Shown here in pieces: positions 11,520 to 22,710 of a stretch of 64,000 nucleotides of DNA. The position numbers and the translations under genes are program-made. The notes under the pieces were generated by a model, which was given only the letters and a program-made list of their open reading frames with translations, did not search any database and was not told the origin of the DNA. Source of the stretch: Mucor racemosus (Eukaryota > Mucoromycota > Mucoromycetes > Mucorales > Mucoraceae); contig JAPEHQ010000004.1 of NCBI GenBank assembly GCA_027405735.1, forward strand, positions 310,001 through 374,000. Reading direction: 5' to 3'. How positions within the stretch are numbered: the first letter of the stretch is position 1; each line of letters opens with the position of its first letter.

Positions 11520-12846
11520 TGATACTGTAGTTTCAATCTTCAAAATCGGAGTATGTCTTCTTTCTATAACTAACGTCATAATAAATATTTTTTTAAGATA
11601 TATCCTAGACGTTACTAAATAGATATAAATTGGTCGCATTATTTTACCTGTTCCAGAATTCATTTTATATCTTATGAAAGACTCAAAAACAGATAAAATT
11701 TACAATTTTTCCTTAGAAACTGGGTCTCTCTTTTTATCCCTGCCCAGCTTCTTTTTTCACTAAATAACATCAAAAAAAAATTATATGCCAATGTACCTCG
11801 GATGTTCACCTTCAATCCAAAAACAAGTATCTGGAAATATCCTATTTTTTACAATTGGTATTAATTTTTTAGCGCTAATGTTTCATATTTTTACGCGTAT
11901 TTTACTGCTAAAGGATTGAAAACTTTGAGGCCTCATATCTCTACAGAACATTAAGCTATACTAACACTTTTTAATAATGAAACTTACTTGCTTTAAAGTG
12001 CTTTATAACATATTTTAACATGAAAAAATTCTAAGCACTTTTATTTTTTTTCGTTTTTTTGGCATTTCTGTAGTATATTTCAAGATATTGATTAAATTGA
12101 ACAACATTTTTTTTACATTCATGTCATTCAGCTTGTTGAGCGCTCTCGGATCCAGTTTAGTTTTTTTCAAAATATTAATTTTTCGTGGAGATATCCTTAA
12201 AAATGTGTACAAAGAGACACCCTCATTTCCAACCTCGATTTTCTCTTATATATCCTCATCCTAAATTCTGAATCTGAAAAAAAATGGACAAAAATCTGTT
12301 TTCTCTACGAAAAATGCAGCTAGATAATTCTACAATAGCTCGATCGATAGACAATGGTTTTGCGCATTATCTCAATTAGTTATATTTTAAATATGCTTAT
12401 AGAAAGTGATGTATATCTTTAAAAAATCTTCAAAATTTCAATTACATTTTACACAAATTTTAATGTGAAATGTTTGTTTGATTTTTATTTCAATGGATGC
12501 CAAATCCAAAACTGTACAAAAACTACTTAATACTCTAGGTCGACTTACTTTGCAGTTCAAGAGCCATTAAGCGATTTTATTTTTTGAGTCATTTTTTGTT
12601 CATTTTTTAGAATAAATTTTGGAACCCCGTTATGGTAGATTTCAGGCTATGATAAGAACTATTATTTTAATTTTCTCAACAAAAAATCAATATTTTTTGC
12701 TAAAACATAAAATGCAGAGTAGCTCAATTAAAGTTATCTTTTGAATACAGAAATTAAGCCCTGGATAATGAGTTTTAAGTTTTACAAAATAATAAACTAA
12801 TATTTACAACTGCTGAAAACAAAGAAAAAAATTCATCCTTGTGAAT
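11520..12846 (-). repeat. Repeat family B, copy 1 (left arm)
   Basis: A dispersed repeat of about 1.4 kb, also seen at 17318-18645, 21157-22710, 38411-42655 (interrupted by the Crypton) and 53660-54955. It resumes at 13093-13187 after a solo LTR. It keeps a short open frame of 65-96 codons that recurs in several copies (motif ISPRKINILKKTKLDPR here). No domain is recognised. Confidence 0.75.
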
Positions 12847-13092
12847 TGTAATAGATCAATTGGTTGTCAATCTGAATATATAATCTGGAGGATTATATAA
12901 TATTTGGTTATAAGTAACAATGATAAATAAGTAATAATGATAAATAAGTAATAATATATATTTATTTGGATTGTGGTTATAAATATAAAACGGGAAAGGA
13001 AGAACAGATAAATTTACTAATGTGCAATTGATCTATTATTGGTTGTTATTTATATATGCGATTTGCTTATGCAATGTAACTGGATCATTACA
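12847..13092. mobile_element. Solo LTR, 246 bp, TSD TGAAT
   Basis: Starts TGTAATAGATC and ends GGATCATTACA, with terminal inverted TGTAAT/ATTACA. It is flanked by TGAAT at 12842-12846 and 13093-13097. The homologous B copy at about 54880 lacks it, which confirms the insertion limits. Mirrored at 17072-17317. Confidence 0.85.
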
Positions 13093-13187
13093 TGAATATT
13101 GATCCAATTAATTTTCAATTACACATTATGGTGGATTTAAATATATCCTGCATAAAAGTTAATATTTCTACTTTCACGAATCACTGT

Positions 13188-13592
13188 TGTTTAATATACA
13201 CAATTAATAATTAGAAAATAAAGTTGAAACTAGATATATTTATTGAGTATATTGTAGGTAAAAAAAAGATAATGATACATCTCAAAAGACACCAGGATTC
13301 AGGGTATTTATGTGTTTTTAAAAGCGCAGATATAGAGTCTACAATACAGAGTGTATGAATGAATGATTTCATAATCTTGATGAACTAGTTGACTACAACA
13401 TGATGATATAATAGATTGACCAGAGCAAGTTTCAGTAGGATACAACCAAGTTAAGTATATAGAATATTTATACTTGATTAACTTTAGACAGTGAATGTTT
13501 ATACAAATGGACTAGCTGAATTCCATTCCCAGAAACGAATTCATGATTGGCTCAATTTCAGGATCTCAGGCTACACCATTTCATCATAGACT
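13188..13592 (+). repeat. Repeat family E, copy 2 (left arm)
   Basis: Same unit as 2260-2676, starting TGTTTAATATAC and diverging after TAGACTA. It interrupts the tail of repeat B at ATCACTGT. No target duplication was found. Confidence 0.7.
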
Positions 13593-13769
13593 ACTTTTTA
13601 GGACATCATGTGGAGACCTCGCACCCGACCTGTTAGTACCTGGTGGATAGATAGGAACACCACTGATGTAAATTTTCTTAATTAGTTAGTTGGTGGAAGG
13701 TTGGTAGAGATTGTGTAACCATGTGAGGAAATTTGCGCACTGCGACTAATAATCCTCATTAATTACGCA

Positions 13770-14440
13770 GGGAATACGCAGGGAATACGCATGGTAAAAC
13801 GAACATATTACCTTACAGCGGAATACGGTGTAGTAATATTCTCATATTACGATAATAAAACTCGCATATTGCATGCATACTCCAGCGTTTTATTCAACAT
13901 TTTACACTTTCTACAAGCTCTACAGTATATTCTTAAACCTTTTTTTATTTGCTCATTTTGAAAATATTACCATTATTGATTTATCAAAATATGTTTAGGT
14001 TAAATAAAGTTAGAAATTTAATCAAGTAAAGAGATATCGTTTATTGGAATGAAATTAATAGGGTTTATATACTATTTGATTTGGGGAATTAATGATGTGA
14101 TAAGGTAGTTTAGATGTTATTTAATAGCAATGTGTCATGTTGGTATATCATGTTGGAATATCGCACTGGCGTATTATGCTTTTGTACCATGCTTCTATAC
14201 GATGCTTTTAGGAGCATTGTATAGTTAATATTTAATTAAGGAACTTCCGGTTCCGGATCTGTTATTATTTACTTTTTTGGATTTGACATGATCCGGTTTA
14301 AGAATGATACATCAATTATATTACAATGTTTTCAAATTTTTTCATTGCTTACATAATTTTCTTTACACTAAAAAAAATTTGGACGTATTACCTGCAGGGA
14401 AAACGAGGTAATATGGACTTTAGTTGCAGTGGCGGCGGCG
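13770..14440 (+). repeat. Repeat family D, copy 1 (left arm), split by LTR G
   Basis: Contains the motif GGGAATACGCATGGTAAAAC and continues to GGAAAACGAGGTAATA, colinear with 59155-59850. LTR G is inserted at 13977-14314. The 59-kb copy is instead split by a different insertion. Confidence 0.75.
13977..14314 (-). mobile_element. Solo LTR, family G, TSD ATTAT (left arm)
   Basis: Reverse complement of 15850-16187. It is flanked by ATTAT at 13972-13976 and 14315-14319. It sits in repeat D, whose uninterrupted sequence is readable near 59735. Confidence 0.85.
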
Positions 14441-14497
14441 GCTAAATATATTTATTATCACTATTTATAAAACATAATACTTGACAAAAGCATCAGA

Positions 14498-14571
14498 GGT
14501 TTCTTGGTGTAGTCGGTTATCACATCTGCTTAACACGCAGAAGGTCGCCAGTTCAAGTCTGGCAGAAATCA
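14498..14571 (+). tRNA. tRNA-Val (AAC), left arm
   Basis: 74 nt and folds fully. The acceptor GGTTTCT pairs with AGAAATC (one G-U), the anticodon stem is TCTGC/GCAGA with loop TTAACAC (anticodon AAC, valine), and the T arm is GCCAG-TTCAAGT-CTGGC. The discriminator base is A at 14571. A T run follows at once, fitting a Pol III terminator. There is no intron and CCA is not encoded. An identical copy lies in the right arm on the opposite strand, facing this one. Confidence 0.92.
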
Positions 14572-14700
14572 TTTTTTTTATATTTTTGCAATTTGTATAC
14601 TTAGAAACGTCTTTTGAAATTAAATACTGTTGCGAATCGATTAGCAACGTCTCTTTTTTTTTTTTTACTTTTTATTGTTGGTGTTACTAATTGTAATTGT

Positions 14701-15455
14701 TGTTACGAGCGGTAACTAGTGAAAGTGATAAAGTAATAAGAGAAAGTAGGATTGAAAGTAAATAAAATAGATATTGCCAGAGCAGTAATGTCTATTCAAT
14801 GAGCACCAGGTTTATAGTTGTCCAACTAGTAAGTAAATGTTTTATATAAATGTATATAAAACGAAAGATGTAAATGTGGAAAAGGTACAATGAACTTCTA
14901 AAGACAGTTCAAGGGATCTAGTATATAATGTAATGTAATATAAAAGGATAAAAGACAATTGAGCTCCTAACTAATAGAATAGCGAGCAATTTAGATATGA
15001 TATAAAGTATGTAAGATATAAGATGATCTTTATTTGGTTGAAGTCTATAGCTTCCTTTTTATAATAATTGTATAATTTCTAATTGTTTCTAATAATTTCT
15101 ATGTCTAGGTAGATAATATGTTCGAGATCAATCTTTAACTGATCTCCTTCCAATAATTGGGGCAAAATAAGAGTAATTGTGAGTCATGGCAAGATCAAAT
15201 GGTTGTCGTATCTTGAATGCAGGGATTATATAATAAATTTATGGATTAAAGAGAGTCGAGTCTCCAGAAGTTTGATTAAAAAGGAATCTGTATGAATATA
15301 TGGGTGTTGTTACAAAGCCTTCGTGCTTTGAATTTGTGTTTGATTTTACTTTTGACAGATTGTGACAGATTTGGAAAGATGAGTTCAAGGGTAACAAAAA
15401 AAAAAAAGAGTTTATTCAAATAATAAATGTTCGATTTGTAACAACATTTGTAACA
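14701..15455. mobile_element. LTR-like spacer of the palindrome (755 bp)
   Basis: The non-palindromic centre begins TGTTACGAGC and ends TTTGTAACA, with TGTTAC/GTAACA terminal inverted repeats, and contains a TATAAAAGG box near 14940. This is the form of a solo LTR. The five flanking bases differ (ATTGT versus CTATT). Eight bases (15456-15463) separate it from the right arm. Confidence 0.6.
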
Positions 15456-15592
15456 CTATTAATAACAATTACAATTAGTAACACCAACAATAAAAAGTAA
15501 AAAAAAAAAAGAGACGTTGCTAATCGATTCGCAACAGTATTTAATTTCAAAAGACGTTTCTAAGTATACAAATTGCAAAAATATAAAAAAAA

Positions 15593-15666
15593 TGATTTCT
15601 GCCAGACTTGAACTGGCGACCTTCTGCGTGTTAAGCAGATGTGATAACCGACTACACCAAGAAACC
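15593..15666 (-). tRNA. tRNA-Val (AAC), right arm
   Basis: Identical to the left-arm tRNA over all 74 nt, inverted. It has the same T-run terminator. The two genes point towards each other across the spacer, about 1.0 kb apart. Confidence 0.92.
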
Positions 15667-15723
15667 TCTGATGCTTTTGTCAAGTATTATGTTTTATAAA
15701 TAGTGATAATAAATATATTTAGC

Positions 15724-16394
15724 CGCCGCCGCCACTGCAACTAAAGTCCATATTACCTCGTTTTCCCTGCAGGTAATACGTCCAAATTTTTTTTAGTGTA
15801 AAGAAAATTATGTAAGCAATGAAAAAATTTGAAAACATTGTAATATAATTGATGTATCATTCTTAAACCGGATCATGTCAAATCCAAAAAAGTAAATAAT
15901 AACAGATCCGGAACCGGAAGTTCCTTAATTAAATATTAACTATACAATGCTCCTAAAAGCATCGTATAGAAGCATGGTACAAAAGCATAATACGCCAGTG
16001 CGATATTCCAACATGATATACCAACATGACACATTGCTATTAAATAACATCTAAACTACCTTATCACATCATTAATTCCCCAAATCAAATAGTATATAAA
16101 CCCTATTAATTTCATTCCAATAAACGATATCTCTTTACTTGATTAAATTTCTAACTTTATTTAACCTAAACATATTTTGATAAATCAATAATGGTAATAT
16201 TTTCAAAATGAGCAAATAAAAAAAGGTTTAAGAATATACTGTAGAGCTTGTAGAAAGTGTAAAATGTTGAATAAAACGCTGGAGTATGCATGCAATATGC
16301 GAGTTTTATTATCGTAATATGAGAATATTACTACACCGTATTCCGCTGTAAGGTAATATGTTCGTTTTACCATGCGTATTCCCTGCGTATTCCC
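15724..16394 (-). repeat. Repeat family D, copy 2 (right arm)
   Basis: Mirror image of 13770-14440, with LTR G inserted at 15850-16187. Confidence 0.75.
15850..16187 (+). mobile_element. Solo LTR, family G, TSD ATAAT (right arm)
   Basis: 338 bp, TGATGTATCATTC to TTTTGATAAATCA, flanked by ATAAT at 15845-15849 and 16188-16192. Confidence 0.85.
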
Positions 16395-16571
16395 TGCGTA
16401 ATTAATGAGGATTATTAGTCGCAGTGCGCAAATTTCCTCACATGGTTACACAATCTCTACCAACCTTCCACCAACTAACTAATTAAGAAAATTTACATCA
16501 GTGGTGTTCCTATCTATCCACCAGGTACTAACAGGTCGGGTGCGAGGTCTCCACATGATGTCCTAAAAAGT

Positions 16572-16976
16572 AGTCTATGATGAAATGGTGTAGCCTGAGA
16601 TCCTGAAATTGAGCCAATCATGAATTCGTTTCTGGGAATGGAATTCAGCTAGTCCATTTGTATAAACATTCACTGTCTAAAGTTAATCAAGTATAAATAT
16701 TCTATATACTTAACTTGGTTGTATCCTACTGAAACTTGCTCTGGTCAATCTATTATATCATCATGTTGTAGTCAACTAGTTCATCAAGATTATGAAATCA
16801 TTCATTCATACACTCTGTATTGTAGACTCTATATCTGCGCTTTTAAAAACACATAAATACCCTGAATCCTGGTGTCTTTTGAGATGTATCATTATCTTTT
16901 TTTTACCTACAATATACTCAATAAATATATCTAGTTTCAACTTTATTTTCTAATTATTAATTGTGTATATTAAACA
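16572..16976 (-). repeat. Repeat family E, copy 3 (right arm)
   Basis: Mirror image of 13188-13592. Confidence 0.7.
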
Positions 16977-17071
16977 ACAGTGATTCGTGAAAGTAGAAAT
17001 ATTAACTTTTATGCAGGATATATTTAAATCCACCATAATGTGTAATTGAAAATTAATTGGATCAATATTCA

Positions 17072-17317
17072 TGTAATGATCCAGTTACATTGCATAAGCA
17101 AATCGCATATATAAATAACAACCAATAATAGATCAATTGCACATTAGTAAATTTATCTGTTCTTCCTTTCCCGTTTTATATTTATAACCACAATCCAAAT
17201 AAATATATATTATTACTTATTTATCATTATTACTTATTTATCATTGTTACTTATAACCAAATATTATATAATCCTCCAGATTATATATTCAGATTGACAA
17301 CCAATTGATCTATTACA
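17072..17317. mobile_element. Solo LTR, 246 bp, TSD ATTCA (right arm)
   Basis: Mirror image of 12847-13092, flanked by ATTCA at 17067-17071 and 17318-17322. Confidence 0.85.
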
Positions 17318-18645
17318 ATTCACAAGGATGAATTTTTTTCTTTGTTTTCAGCAGTTGTAAATATTAGTTTATTATTTTGTAAAACTTAAAACTCATTATC
17401 CAGGGCTTAATTTCTGTATTCAAAAGATAACTTTAATTGAGCTACTCTGCATTTTATGTTTTAGCAAAAAATATTGATTTTTTGTTGAGAAAATTAAAAT
17501 AATAGTTCTTATCATAGCCTGAAATCTACCATAACGGGGTTCCAAAATTTATTCTAAAAAATGAACAAAAAATGACTCAAAAAATAAAATCGCTTAATGG
17601 CTCTTGAACTGCAAAGTAAGTCGACCTAGAGTATTAAGTAGTTTTTGTACAGTTTTGGATTTGGCATCCATTGAAATAAAAATCAAACAAACATTTCACA
17701 TTAAAATTTGTGTAAAATGTAATTGAAATTTTGAAGATTTTTTAAAGATATACATCACTTTCTATAAGCATATTTAAAATATAACTAATTGAGATAATGC
17801 GCAAAACCATTGTCTATCGATCGAGCTATTGTAGAATTATCTAGCTGCATTTTTCGTAGAGAAAACAGATTTTTGTCCATTTTTTTTCAGATTCAGAATT
17901 TAGGATGAGGATATATAAGAGAAAATCGAGGTTGGAAATGAGGGTGTCTCTTTGTACACATTTTTAAGGATATCTCCACGAAAAATTAATATTTTGAAAA
18001 AAACTAAACTGGATCCGAGAGCGCTCAACAAGCTGAATGACATGAATGTAAAAAAAATGTTGTTCAATTTAATCAATATCTTGAAATATACTACAGAAAT
18101 GCCAAAAAAACGAAAAAAATAAAAGTGCTTAGAATTTTTTCATGTTAAAATATGTTATAAAGCACTTTAAAGCAAGTAAGTTTCATTATTAAAAAGTGTT
18201 AGTATAGCTTAATGTTCTGTAGAGATATGAGGCCTCAAAGTTTTCAATCCTTTAGCAGTAAAATACGCGTAAAAATATGAAACATTAGCGCTAAAAAATT
18301 AATACCAATTGTAAAAAATAGGATATTTCCAGATACTTGTTTTTGGATTGAAGGTGAACATCCGAGGTACATTGGCATATAATTTTTTTTTGATGTTATT
18401 TAGTGAAAAAAGAAGCTGGGCAGGGATAAAAAGAGAGACCCAGTTTCTAAGGAAAAATTGTAAATTTTATCTGTTTTTGAGTCTTTCATAAGATATAAAA
18501 TGAATTCTGGAACAGGTAAAATAATGCGACCAATTTATATCTATTTAGTAACGTCTAGGATATATCTTAAAAAAATATTTATTATGACGTTAGTTATAGA
18601 AAGAAGACATACTCCGATTTTGAAGATTGAAACTACAGTATCAAT
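17318..18645 (+). repeat. Repeat family B, copy 2 (right arm)
   Basis: Mirror image of the left-arm B copy, in the orientation of the 21-kb and 41-kb copies. Confidence 0.75.
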
Positions 18646-19026
18646 TTTTTTTTTGAAAATTCAAATCTAATATTAAAATTCATTTAAACTTATTGAGCGT
18701 ATACTTAGCGCTATTTTGCATCTATTGATCATATGCTCACTGAAAGCTTCAGTTATGTTTTCTAATGAAACAAAGTCAGCTTTGCATTATTGTACCTAGC
18801 ATAGTTACATGATGATATAGGGCAAAAATAACAGGGTTTTCTTCATAATTCGATCAAGAAGAAAGATTTTTTTGTAAACCAAATTGCTGTTAATACTCAG
18901 CAAATAGCAGCATTATATACCAACAAAAAACAATATGGTCAAATTACTCAATATTGCACAAATCGAGAAAAACAAAAGAATAGATAAGTAGAAGGACGAC
19001 AATTAAAAAAGCAAACATAGAGGGGA

Positions 19027-19107
19027 CGTTTGTCCTAGTTGCTAGACTTATGCGCTTTACAGCTAGTTCAAGCGGAGAGGTTGTGAGTTCAAAACTCGTG
19101 TAAACAG
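19027..19107 (+). other. tRNA-like sequence (right arm)
   Basis: Mirror copy of 11056-11136. It has a box-B-like GAGTTCAAAACTC but no convincing cloverleaf. Confidence 0.3.
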
Positions 19108-20198
19108 ATTTTGTTCGGGACTTCTGTTTGCCGGGCTAGAACCGCAGCTAATCACCCCCTCACCTTTTTTTTTTCATTTTACCTTTCTACGTGCAGCTTT
19201 TAAATGACTAGCAATTGTCGTTTTCGTTTCTCTATTCTAGTATTACTAGTGCTATTTTGGAAATGAATTTTCTTTATGAATATTGTATTTTACAATTACA
19301 AGTGACTCTACAAAAGTAGTAACATTCTGTACCCAATAATTTAATAATATTGTAGGATTAATTGCTATATTTGATTTTAATATTTCGTTTATACTGCTAC
19401 ATCAGCTCGTTTGTCTATTAGAGACTAACTCACCATCCTTGATTAGCGTATCAATAATAACAATCCATTATTAGCTCATGATGGTATGCACAACTATTAA
19501 AAGGAATCTTCTAATCCCAAATTTATCTAGTTCAACTGCTGACGCTAAACTAGTATCAAGTTAGTTGTGTTGACTCACAATAAGGTAATGCGTTTTATCA
19601 AGTAAAATTTTGGCGTTCAATGTATTTCAGTTAAATTGAACAGATAGAGATATGGTTCATGCAGACATCTACGTATGAATGTGAGATAGAGTTCAGATCT
19701 CTATTGACACAAAAATGATCCAAATTGTGATGCTTCGTCAACCTGTACAAGATTTTTTTGTGGCGATACCTGGTGCCTCAAGTGTAATTTAGGCATTTAA
19801 TTGTCAAATGTATTGAATCATCAAGATGAAGTTGGTTGATTGATATAACTCTAACGGATAATAAATAATGCAATGCCATTTATTGAATGGATGAATGTAA
19901 ATGTATAAAGCAAAGCTTACTTTTGAATGAAAATAATAATTATTCTGGATTAACATTAATAGGTTTAAAAAGCAATCATTGCTACTAGATTGCATAAAAT
20001 GATACGCAGAAAACTCTTGAAGCATTCATTTTTTTCTTTTTTTTGTCAGTGCTACAAATTATCGTTTAATATAACTGAATATTAATAAACTAGAAGAAAT
20101 ACAACTGGTAAAAAAACTAATACCCAATGTAAATCGAGATCAAGAGAGATAAAAAACGCATTCGTTGTGTAGTAAAAATTGCAATATTTTAATGGATA

Positions 20199-20692
20199 GT
20201 GTCGTATATTTTGAGGTTTGATAAATAATACTTAAAAAAAAACCAATTAAAAAAGAATGAGTAACGAATCAGTTCTTCAACTGTATAATAAAAACAAGAT
20301 ATCGTTTATTTAGATATAAAAGTATGGCCTTTTATATTGATTTGACATTGAGATCCTGAAATGTAATTTAAGGCACAATTGAAACATTAGATCTGTTTGA
20401 TAGTAATCTATGGATTGAAATGGATCAGCCATAATTTAACCGTTCTTGGAGAGCTTGTGAGTTGCCTTGTTTTAATGCTGCGCTAAATGTGCTTGGATGT
20501 TGATTTGATAGCTACTTGATTGATTAACCAATGAGATGAAATAATATGGTATCATAATTGAGGTCCAAGCGTTTTTGGTAATTACTGAATTAAACTTGGT
20601 ACGCTAGGAATTTCTTATATCCAATATCAAGACTTTGCACTTCAATACATGTCGTAGTCAATAGATTGTAAGATGCATTGGTACTGTAGAAG
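20199..20692 (+). mobile_element. LTR family F, 3'-truncated (right arm)
   Basis: Begins TGTCGTATATTTTG, preceded by the mirrored GATAG duplication. It stops at 20692, 33 bases short of the end seen at 9437. Confidence 0.75.
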
Positions 20693-21153
20693 AAACAAAC
20701 CAACGCTTAATGCTCGCTTGTCCAAAGAAACTCCCAATTTGGACAACAGCTATTTGCACATATGTTGACCCCACTTACGCTCATTTCAACTATCTTTGCC
20801 TCTCCGCTATCTTCAAACCCGATTCCACCATCCAACGTATCATCACAGTTCCTTTCCAATCCTTATCAATATACCAAGTATTATCATGCATTATACAGGT
20901 CATTTGGACTGTCCAGTACCGTTTCATATTTGCTGATATCCCTTTTGTTCCCCTTGCCCTCCTCTCCACCATTCACAAGAACCTCGCTACACTCAACAAT
21001 GAAGATACTTTGCACTTAGAATTTTAGAACATGCACTATTTACCCAGTCTTACCACTCCCTCCCCATCGGTTTACAGTAGTAGGACTTTAAATAATGATT
21101 TAATTATTTTAATAAAATAGTTGTATCCCTAAAAAAAAAAACAAAACAAAAAG
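20693..21153 (+). mobile_element. 5'-truncated LINE, 3' end of reverse-transcriptase ORF plus poly(A)
   Basis: A frame open from the truncation point to a TAG at 21025-21027 reads ETNQRLMLACPKKLPIWTTA and continues for about 90 residues. A signature of the form ET..L...CP.K..IW is typical of the zinc-binding C-terminal segment that follows the RT domain in non-LTR elements. A 3' UTR of about 100 bp and an A-rich tail (about 21131-21153) follow. The 5' truncation plus poly(A) fits target-primed reverse transcription. GC content is visibly higher than in its surroundings. The reverse-transcriptase core is absent. Confidence 0.6.
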
Positions 21154-21156
21154 TAA

Positions 21157-22710
21157 AATCGTTTAATAGCTCATGAGCTGCAAAGTAAGTTGACCTAGCG
21201 TATTAAGTGGCTTCTGTATGGTTTTAAATTCTGCATCCATCTAAACAAAAATCTGACAAACATCTCACATTAAAATTTGCGTAAGATGCAATTAAAATTT
21301 TGGAGGTTTTTTGATGATACACATCACTTTTTATAAGCATATTTAAAATATAACTAATTGAAATGATGCGCAAAAACGTTATCCATCGACTGAGCTATTG
21401 CAAAAAATTGTAGCTGCATTTTTCGTAGAGAAAACGAGATTTTGTCAAAAAATTTTTCAGATTCAGAATTTGGGATGAGGGTGCAGTAAAATATGGGTGT
21501 AAAAAGCGATAAAGAATACTGTTAAAATCCTTCTTTGTTAAAATATGGATAATGTGCAATAAAATGGTTATTCTACGTCTCTATTTATATTATTTGGTGA
21601 TTATTTACTATCTTGCAATTGCATTGCAATTGTCAACGATTCCATTAATTTTGAGTATAAATGTTGGGTTGTTTGGTTATTGATTTGGTGGATCAAGAAC
21701 GGTGTTTTAAATATAGTTTGTCAATCATGCTTTCAGAACAGCCCTTACTTGTTCTACTTGATAAGCATGTACTTTTTGTATCTTTTATTTAGGATATCCC
21801 ACATTACTTTAGTATTTTAGCATCTCTTATTTGAGTATTATACCCTTGCTATCTTTATGCAATTGTCTATTTACTATATAGTCTTATCTTTGATAGCATG
21901 GTTTCAAATGAGATGACATTTAATTTAGTTATTTTATGATGGGAATCTAGCTTAGTTCACTTCAGAGGGTATACAAGGGGAAAATGGAAGCTAGAGATGA
22001 AGGTATCTTTTTGTACACATTTTTAAGGATATCTCCACGAAAAATCAATATTTTGAAAAAAACTAAACTGGATCCGAAAGAGCCCAACGAGCTTAATGAC
22101 ATGAATGTAAAATAAAATGTTGTTCGATTTAATCAATATCTTGAAACATACTACAGAAATGCCAAAAAAACGAAAAAAAAATAAAAGTGCTCAGAATTTT
22201 TTTATGCTCCAATATGTTATAAAGCACTTTAAAACAAGTAAGTTTAATTATTAAAAAGTGTTAGTATAGTTTAATTTTTTTTAGAGATATGAAGCCTCAA
22301 AGTTTTCAATCCATTAGCAGTGAAATACGCGTAAAAATCTGAAACATTAGCACTGCAAAATTAATACCAATTGTAAAAAATAGGATATTTCCGGATACTT
22401 GTTTTTGGATTAAAGGTTAGCATCTCAGGTACATTAGCATATATTTTTTTCTTGGTGTTATTTAGCGAAAAAAAAGTTGGGCAGGGATAAAAAGTGAGAG
22501 CCGGTTTTTAAGGAAAATGCAGTGAATTTTACGTGTTTTTGAGTCTTCTGAGAGATATAAAATAAATTTAGGAATAGGTAGCATAGTGCGACCAATTCAT
22601 GTCTGCTTAGTAGTGTCTAAAGTATAGTATACCCTAGAAATTATTTAGTGTGAGGCTAGTTATAGAAAAGAGAACTCGTTCCGATTTTGAACGTTGAAAT
22701 CTATAAAAAT
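21157..22710 (+). repeat. Repeat family B, copy 3 (split by LTR C)
   Basis: Colinear with the 41.5-42.6 kb copy once the insertion at 21482-21964 is removed. The short conserved frame is broken here by stops. The 5' part is missing, joined to the LINE poly(A). Confidence 0.75.
21482..21964 (+). mobile_element. Solo LTR, family C, TSD GAGGG
   Basis: 483 bp, TGCAGTAAAAT to TAGTTCACTTCA, flanked by GAGGG at 21477-21481 and 21965-21969. The empty site is visible in repeat B at 41900 (GATGAGGGTATACAAGG). A second copy at 61463-62604 carries two further nested insertions. Confidence 0.85.

Larger units (their letters stand above)
9470..14701 (+). repeat. Left arm of giant palindrome (about 5.2 kb)
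   Basis: The reverse complement of this stretch is 15464-20692. Paired positions sum to 30162 at the outer edge, 30163 near 10.1 kb and 30164 near 14.5 kb, so the arms differ by only two or three single-base indels. One of these is a T run of 13 against 12. Blocks sampled near 9.75, 10.6, 11.5, 13.1, 13.6 and 14.5 kb showed no substitutions. The arm holds part of LTR F, the A-family end, repeat B, a 246-bp LTR, repeat E, repeat D with an LTR G, and a tRNA-Val. Confidence 0.95.
15464..20692 (-). repeat. Right arm of giant palindrome (about 5.2 kb)
   Basis: Near-perfect reverse complement of 9470-14701. It ends at 20692, inside what would be LTR F, exactly where a 5'-truncated LINE fragment starts. 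The last 33 bases of LTR F and its outer CTATC duplication are missing here but present at the left arm. Confidence 0.95.

Noticed and set aside
14465..14690. ORFs across the tRNA-Val genes on both strands (and 15459-15699)
   Set aside because: They only translate the tRNA and its flanks.
20762..21019. Second plus frame and a minus frame open over the LINE fragment
   Set aside because: Only the 20710 frame carries the CP.K..IW-type signature. The others are open because of local GC content.
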